A DNA stretch of 64,000 nt, from positions 1,674,501-1,738,500 of the forward strand of contig NC_087385.1 of NCBI RefSeq assembly GCF_963675165.1. The letters are read 5' to 3'. The position numbers and the translations under genes are program-made. Of the stretch, positions 57,685 to 64,000 are shown one piece after another (the stretch's first letter is position 1; each line of letters starts with the position of its first letter). The notes under the pieces are model-generated. The model was not told the origin of the DNA. It did not search any database and saw only the letters and a list, made by a program, of their open reading frames with translations. The DNA is from Halichondria panicea (Eukaryota > Porifera > Demospongiae > Suberitida > Halichondriidae).

Positions 57685-60600
57685 ATGGCTTATTACCATG
57701 GATTAATCTCAAGCAGGAGAGCAAATTCATTGCTCACTTCAAAGCCTGATGGCACTTTCTTGATCAGAGACAGCCAGAGTCAGCCTGGAAGCTTTGTCCT
57801 CTCAGCCAAGTAAGTACCAGCAATCTGCAAAATTGTTTTAGCTAGCTAACAGTACTCGTGCTGTACTGCATAAGTCTACTGCTAATATTGTCATCATAGT
57901 GTTTCTTAAGTTATTCAAGCACCTCATAAATTCTCTCATAGAAATGGTCCAAGAATGCACCATGTGCTTGTCTTCCAGAAAGAGGGCAAGTTTCATCTCG
58001 ACAGCGCTGGGGAGCAAAGTGAAGATCCCATCATTTTCGAGACAATGGATGAAATGGTGTCCTTTCTCATTGGTCATGACCTGAAGGTCAATGGGGAAGA
58101 GATACATCTGCAAGAGATGCTACCTTGTATTGATGAGCTGAAGTACAGGGTCCGACTATCAAGCAATGGTAAGATTACTATTTCCTGCTACATTTAATAT
58201 AACATTTTCACAGCTGCAACAAGAGGTGCAGAGACCGAGGACAGTGACCAGTTGACAAATCTTTTTGCTACGTTGTTCGGAACCCACTGTGTGGTAAGAT
58301 TTACTATTTCTTTTTCTCATCACTGGATTGTCTATGTGTGTTTCAGGTTATATGTACAGCACACAGCAAGCTGAGCTTTGATGGGAAACCACTGGCCAAA
58401 GATGGAAAGGAATATATGGCTGTTATTGCAAAAGATGGGAAGCAAAAAGGTTTCTTCTTAAGACTTGTCGACAAAGAAGTGAGCTCTTATAATTTTTATC
58501 TATGAGGTAATCATTCAATTACTCAGGAGAAATGTGTAATTGGCGAGAAAAAAGTTGGGAAAGTGTTTCAGTACGACTTGCCAGGAGACTTAGTCATGAC
58601 ATACTTATCTGAGGTAAATTGCAGCATTCCATCATAGCTTGTATATAGTCTATACATTTACTGCATGTATTGTGGTAAATTTGTGGCAGGAGAATTGTCC
58701 TTGCATGACTGTGGTATATAGTCAGGAGTGTCTCTTCTCTGATATAATACTCTGCATGGTTGCAATTATGAGATACATGTACATGCAGACAGAGTTTGTT
58801 TATGTTGTCATAAGTGAGTGCCTAATTTGCAACTTTGCTAGCAACTCTGTCTGCAAACACCACACTCTTGGCCATGGTTAGTTTTGTCTGGTAAAAGGAT
58901 GGTGACAATGTTTAGTGATTGATTGTGTACGTTAGAGGAACAGTAAAAGCAAAACAAAAATCAGTCCCACTCTACATGCTAGACTATATAATTAAACAAT
59001 ACGGTAACCATATATATAGTGGGTAATTTTCGTATGAACTATAGAGCACTGAAGTGCAAACCCTCGACAAATTTGGTCTACAGCCTCGAGTCAAAGCCGC
59101 GTGTACATCTATATATGGCTATGTGCAGGTTCGAGCTTTAGCTTTTGCTTACTTTTATTCGACAACAAAGCTTTAACATCAAAATCTGCCAAATTTAAAA
59201 CTATACTAACCTGTTGTGTTGAGGCTATCCATGGTACAAACGCAGTACTATCGCATCCAGGTGAGTAGACTCAGATTACATAGAATGACGGGCAGACAGA
59301 CTGACCGACTACTATAACGTTATTTAAATATTCGTATGGCTCAGGATAGAACCTGTTGCGGCAGAATGATTTTTTTTTCGTATGATACTCTACAATACGA
59401 AATATACGAAAAATTCAACCATACACGCGAAAATAACCCGCTATACGGTATGACACTCTGTATGATATGCTCCATGCATGCTTTATCTTGTAGCATGGGA
59501 TAACGTGTATTGGTTTCCGTGACACTCGTGAAAAGGACCGGTTTCTGCACCAGATTGACAGAATTGTCAAGCTGCATCAAGATCGTGCCGTCAAACTGAG
59601 AGGGAGATCAGAGTCCGACGCTAGACCACCACCCTCAAACCCAACCGAGTAAGTTGTGTATTAATTATCTTAAGATTGATGTCAGATGCATTTTCCTCCC
59701 TCACATTTCAGAGTGGTGCACAAAATGAAAGCCACAGATTTTGATGTAAGCTGAATCATTCATGCATGATTATACTGATATATTGATGTGTTTCGATCAC
59801 CTCCATGCACACAGATCTATGACATCAGTCCTGAGTGGCAGTACTTGTTCGACCAGGCAGGCATTACCCAGGAGATGCTAGAGAACACAAAGACACTACA
59901 GTTCATCTTGGACACAGTGTATAAAATTGGAGGAGAACCAGAGAAAATTGACAGTGTACTAGAAGGTGGGTGACGTATAGAAGAAAATACAGTCTTAATC
60001 TGCCTAATATCTACAGCAAATGGCCACTCTAACGGGGACAGTGGAGACCAAACAAAGGAGAGAATAGAAGCTCTAACACTAGATGCCAATCTTAAACGAG
60101 AATCAATGCGAGCATCGTTACTATCAGAAGAGCTCATGAAAAGCTCTCTTACAAAGTACCTCCACAAATCAACCTCACATGTGTGCTCGTATCTTATTCT
60201 GTGTGAGAGGTTCAAGGATCATCTGGTTGTAAAGCACTCGCTGATTTCACTGAGCCCAGAAAATGCTGTATGTTTCTGTGAGAAGTGTGCCGCTGGGAAG
60301 CCAATGGTTCAGATTGCTGGCAATCCTCCTCAGCAATACTCCCTTCCGCTGGGTTGGTGTCAATTCATTCACCAGTAAGCAAACTAGAACGCTTAATTTA
60401 TGTAATTAATACCTATACAACTGCACATGATAATGTACACATGCATGCTAAGACTTGTATTATACAATAATTATTTGCCCTTTCTAGATGGATGTATGTA
60501 TTATAGAGTAAATTGACATTTTACCTTTTACACTGAATGTTCTTGTAGCGGAAATTCTGTTCTGTTTTCAGTTCCATTAAGTATACGTAGCTAATAACTA

Positions 60601-62354
60601 TATTAAATGGTACCCTAATGCATTCTTCACATTCACACACATGCAGATCTCAAACTCACAAGTTCTCTCAGCGCTTTGCCTCCCATTGGCATGTGGGTTA
60701 CTGCTGCGTTCCAGCGTCCAGAGTTGGCGGAGTCTTTAGGACGGGGCAGTTGCTCCATGCCCACTCGACGGGCAAGGTTCTCCTCAGTCCAGACGTCAAC
60801 TGTGCCTGCAGGGTTTCTTCCATTGCACCAGAAACGTAAGCTTACACGTGTACGTACACACCTCTATACCCCTAGAAAACAACAGCTATATAGATCAATC
60901 TAGTTAGCTAGAGCCCGGCCGTCTGCCCGTTATATAGGGGACTGAAGAAGTATTATTAGTATCATTTTACTGTACATAATTATAATCTTTAGCCTGCATG
61001 TATAGTTAACCGGTACATGTAAATGTATAATACTCTACCAGTTAGACAAATCCCCTCGATCTGCAAAGGATATGCATGTCCCTGGAATTAACATTAAAAC
61101 TATACAATTGGCATAAAGGTTGCATATAATTATCCTTAAGGTGACATATTTCGTAGGTATTATTATGAATTTGTACTATCACCGTCCGTATTACAAGAAT
61201 TTTGCTGGTGAAAAACATTTGCGAATGAGCCAAATCAGCAGAAAAATTGACCTTTTGCGATCTAACTATTGCGTTCTGGCAAGGATCGTGTGTATTTACC
61301 AGTACTAATTTAGGGTTTACGATTTTATTATTGCGAATTGATCAACCTTCGCTAATTAAGTTAGCATAATTATGTTTGATACTCGCAAAACATTCTAGTT
61401 TATAGGGTTAATTGGGAATCTCATTAGAACCACTTAATTGCAAGTAAGTATGAAAACTCATATAACTTGAGCAGATCGAATTGAATACCAGCTAAACAGC
61501 ACGCATGAATCGTAGACAAATCTACCTGTGAAAATATAAGGCCATTCCAAGTGATACTCTGGTTTCTGGTCCACCGCCTGCACCAGATTTTATTCTTGGA
61601 TTTCTACCTCATTATTGGATTTCTATCTCATTATTTCGACTATACGTATACACATGTGCGGAATGGTCCAAAATAAGTGTGATAATGATATTATATACAA
61701 ATAATGAGTTCATAAGGTGAAACCAATAATGACATAATGAAAAAAGCCACCCGCCCGCATACAATTAGAGAAACTTCAGGACCAGAAACCAGATTATCAC
61801 TTGGAGTGGCCTAAAGGCACGTCAGATATGCATAAAAAAAATTCATGCATGTTATAAAAAAAAATTATATATCACATGCATGCATGCATGTATATAGTTT
61901 CGTTTCGGTGCATCTCTAGCTATCAAAAGTAGATAATTAGACAGTGATGTCGATGACGCATGCATGTCAAGGCAATAATGCGGTTCTACGATTACTATAC
62001 AGCAGTTCAACACTCTTATAGCTATATAAAGGCAACTTCGTTCTATTAAAGAAAAATCGAACCAAGACTATATTTAATTAATTTTATAGTTGTGAGTTTT
62101 CTATATACAATACATGTACATCACTAACATACTTTACCACCATGCATGACTGTAGGTATCACGACCAAGCTATGGACCAACATTTCAAGGTGCACACAGT
62201 GTTTCAAGTGTTCATTCAGCCGGGGACCTACAATGTGCAGGTGGCTACAGAGCCAAGCTCCTCCACCCTCAGCACACAGCTAGAGTGGCACGTCTCAGAG
62301 AGAACTTACATCATCCACTCACTACTCGTCTTATTGGTGCCCTCAGCTAATTAG
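57685..62354 (+). CDS. Mosaic SH2-WH1-GBD (WASP-like) protein with an unknown C-terminal module
   Basis: Eleven exons, all phases agree: 57685-57809, 57942-58168, 58214-58293, 58347-58478, 58527-58613, 59494-59648, 59712-59745, 59815-59965, 60017-60374, 60647-60835 and 62156-62354; 578 residues. SH2 (about 3-110): YYHGLISSRRANSLL, TFLIRDS with the phosphotyrosine-binding Arg, and FETMDEMVSFLIGH. WH1 (about 129-250): LTNLFATLFGTHCVVICTAH, GFFLRLVDKE and REKDRFLHQI, in the same order as WASP (LFSLLGKKCV, YFLRIFD). GBD helices (about 275-325): ISPEWQYLFDQAGITQEML then FILDTVYKIGGEPEKI, compare WASP DPELKNLFDMCGIS. The CRIB core (I-S-x-P...H-x-x-H-V-G) is not present. No Pro-rich segment or WH2/VCA follows. 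Instead come CFCEKCA, YSLPLGWCQFIH, SHWHVGYC, TGQLL and LEWHVSERTYIIHSLLVLLV. That last region is unnamed. Likely a cytoplasmic phosphotyrosine adaptor. Confidence 0.85.
59043..59320. mobile_element. Repeat family A, copy 3
   Basis: AGAGCACTGAAGTGCAAACC, TTCGACAACAAAGCTTTAAC, GTTGAGGCTATCCATGGT and CATCCAGGTGAGTAGACTCA. It lies in the intron that splits the WH1 domain (58614-59493). Confidence 0.75.
61187..61403. mobile_element. MITE family B, copy 5
   Basis: CCGTATTACAAGAATTTTGC...ACTCGCAAAACATTCTAG. Contains GGTGAAAAACATTTGCGAAT and GGCAAGGATCGTGTGTATTT. The right end is degraded. In the last intron of the SH2-WH1-GBD gene. Confidence 0.85.
61539..61812. mobile_element. MITE family C, copy 2
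   Basis: AGGCCATTCCAAGTGATACT...ATCACTTGGAGTGGCCT, 274 bp. The interior matches the copy at 12358-12613 in reverse orientation (CACCCGCCCGCAT; CATAAGGTGAAACC). Confidence 0.85.
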
Positions 62355-62643
62355 GGATAATTACTGACTGACAGCAAACCAAACTATAATTATAGTAAAC
62401 AACACGATATAGCTATACTCACTTTATATGGAACTTTAATTATTATTGCACGACAATATTAAATTGTACAGTCATGCAATTTTACGTCAATGTAATTATG
62501 TCCCTAATCAGATGTTGTCGAAGTTATAGACTACTATATATAATTATACTATAATAATAATTATACTTAAGAACAATTGTTCTGTAAACATCCAAATCAA
62601 TAGAAAATTCTTAATTAGTGCAGCTCATTATAGGAAAGTTTGC

Positions 62644-63519
62644 TTATAGTTCACTACTAGCAAAAGTTTTAAACTTGCTCATAATCTTGAATCTGTCCAC
62701 CACAACTATTCCAATCTCCTTCAACACATTCTTCATCAGTCCCTGTTCTGTATCCATCATCATATCGCCATCAATCTCATTTTTCTCGAAAAGCTCAACA
62801 TACTTTTCAAATTTATTTTCTTTTAAGAACCTCAGTACTTCGGAGACAGGGAGGCGTGGCTCAGTGTCCTGTAGTCGCCGTGGAAATAGAGTCATGATAC
62901 GAACACAATCAAGAAGAGAGTTGACTCCGAGTTCATTCAGGAATTCGCAATCAGCATCCAACAAGACGTCCCCTCCAACCTCAGCTTCAACAAACGCTTG
63001 TCGGTACTTGTCTAGCTTAATGCTTGTAAGGAAGTCTCCAACATCTTCAGGTGTGTAGGTCCTGGCCTTGGGGGCTAACTCTTCGTTATCTGAATAGACA
63101 CAACGCCAAATCAATGGAATTCAACAGTCAGTCATATGCATACATGTAACTTTGATATAAGCACACAATATGAATGTACACGATAGCGCCAATGGCATAT
63201 AAAAGAAGAGAGGGCATGCAATACAGCAAAAGAGCAAGACTATTTTTAGCACTTCATGCAAATTCCCACATTCCTCCGCCCACATTTGACTTCTGCTAGC
63301 TACGTGTACTAGTTAGTGAGCTGCATGCACTCTCTTCTTTTATACGCCTTTGATAACGCTCTGTATAATTATGTACATATTTATATAGTGCTCAACAATA
63401 TTAAATTATTTGTACGCACTTATAAGTTTATGCATACACACCTTTCTTCATGATGATGCTCTGTGCCATGGACATTATCTTCTTCTGGAAGTCAGGGTCT
63501 TCTTGGAATCTTGATTTCA
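62644..63519 (-). CDS. Tandem SAM-domain protein, C-terminal part (5' end outside window)
   Basis: Two exons are visible: 63519-63442 and 63089-62644, with matching phase; the acceptor at 63519 shows that more exons lie upstream. The first encodes SRFQEDPDFQKKIMSMAQSI, a basic helix. The second has two SAM domains: YTPEDVGDFLTSIKLDKYRQ ... LNELGVNSLLDCVRIMT, and LPVSEVLRFLKENKFEKYVE ... VLKEIGIVVVDRFKIMSKF. SAM domains mediate protein-protein oligomerisation. Without the N-terminus the family cannot be named. Tail to tail with the SH2-WH1-GBD gene, 289 bp apart. Confidence 0.85.
63191..63352. mobile_element. MITE family D, copy 2 (uninterrupted)
   Basis: GGCATATAAAAGAAGAGAGG...CACTCTCTTCTTTTATACGCC; 162 bp; interior CAGCAAAAGAGC and CTATTTTTAGCACTTCATGC shared with 31380-31430. 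In an intron of the SAM gene. Confidence 0.85.
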
Positions 63520-63601
63520 CTGAAAAAGCGGTGTGGTGTAGTCAATTATGAGAGGTGAATAGTGCCAAAATGATGCAAGCTAGTGTGAGACAAAACTTTG
63601 T

Positions 63602-63948
63602 TGGGGGCGGCGGCTTAGCCTCAAATATGTTACTGTGGCCGTGAATAAGATGAGGTTGAAACCATTTTGACCTTAGCTAATTAAGGTCACTAATTGCATT
63701 TCTCCAAAAATTACTTCTATAGCCTAGTTTTTAGAGTTTTAGGGTGTGGTCAAATTTATACAAATTGGTGCTGTTGTGTTACCTTCGAGACCAGGCAATT
63801 GCTCTAGGCTCTAGTGCTAACTTCAATATCAGGCCGCTCATGGTCTCGAGGCTAGCACATGCAGGAACACTATTAGCTAAGGTCATGTAGTTCCAACCTC
63901 ATCTTATTCATGGCCCCCTTAACACATTTAAGGCTAAGCCGTTGCCAC
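63602..63948. mobile_element. Foldback/MITE element at the right edge
   Basis: Left GGCGGCTTAGCCT then CCGTGAATAAGATGAGGTTG; right CAACCTCATCTTATTCATGG then AGGCTAAGCCGTTGCC. About 347 bp with arms of 60-70 bp. It encloses a further palindromic pair (CTCGAGACCAGG / TGGTCTCGAGG) at 63783-63853. Confidence 0.8.
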
Positions 63949-64000
63949 CAACTAAACACCTGCCGCCTCCTAGTACAGATCATGCAGCCACATTTTGGCA

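Overview
This is eukaryotic DNA, most likely from an early-branching animal and probably a demosponge. The sponge assignment is inference. It rests on animal-type genes (a CHD6-9/Kismet remodeller, SH2, WASP-type WH1 and SAM domains, a GABA-B-like receptor), short introns, compact head-to-head and tail-to-tail gene packing, and dense small inverted-repeat transposons. No prokaryotic operon, CRISPR array or viral gene was seen.

Layout. From about 35.4 kb down to beyond the left edge, one minus-strand gene encodes a CHD6-9 chromatin remodeller. I traced 30 coding exons with matching splice phases, giving at least 2,247 codons. Its three largest introns hold other, intronless genes. Intron 178-5859 holds three plus-strand receptors related to GPR157 and cAMP receptors. 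Intron 15754-21567 holds a plus-strand multi-pass membrane protein of unknown family and a decayed RecQ-like helicase piece. Intron 21769-27894 holds a minus-strand class C receptor and a broken N-acetyltransferase copy. The smaller introns carry minisatellites of 25, 45 and 54 bp and several MITEs.

From 35.6 to 40.3 kb come RAB2 (minus, seven coding exons), a head-to-head intronless sulfotransferase-like gene (plus), and a frameshifted GNAT acetyltransferase (minus). From 40.3 to 44.8 kb the DNA is mostly mobile: a 1.2-kb foldback element, remnants of a large transposon with a C48-protease-like part, GATTCC-rich arrays and MITEs. From 45.5 kb on, genes are dense again: an SLC15-like transporter (minus), OSGEP/KAE1 (plus), a GABARAP-type ATG8 (plus), a four-TM protein (plus), a metallophosphatase/5'-nucleotidase with an MGC lipidation start (minus), a mosaic SH2-WH1-GBD protein (plus), and the 3' end of a tandem-SAM gene (minus) leaving the right edge.

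How they fit together. Most are unrelated housekeeping genes (chromatin, tRNA t6A, autophagy, Rab trafficking). The most unusual object is the 578-residue protein at 57.7-62.4 kb. It joins an N-terminal SH2 domain to the WH1 and GBD modules of WASP, lacks the actin-nucleating VCA tail, and ends in a conserved-looking Cys/Trp-rich region I cannot name. The second notable feature is the use of CHD introns as hosts for intronless receptor genes.
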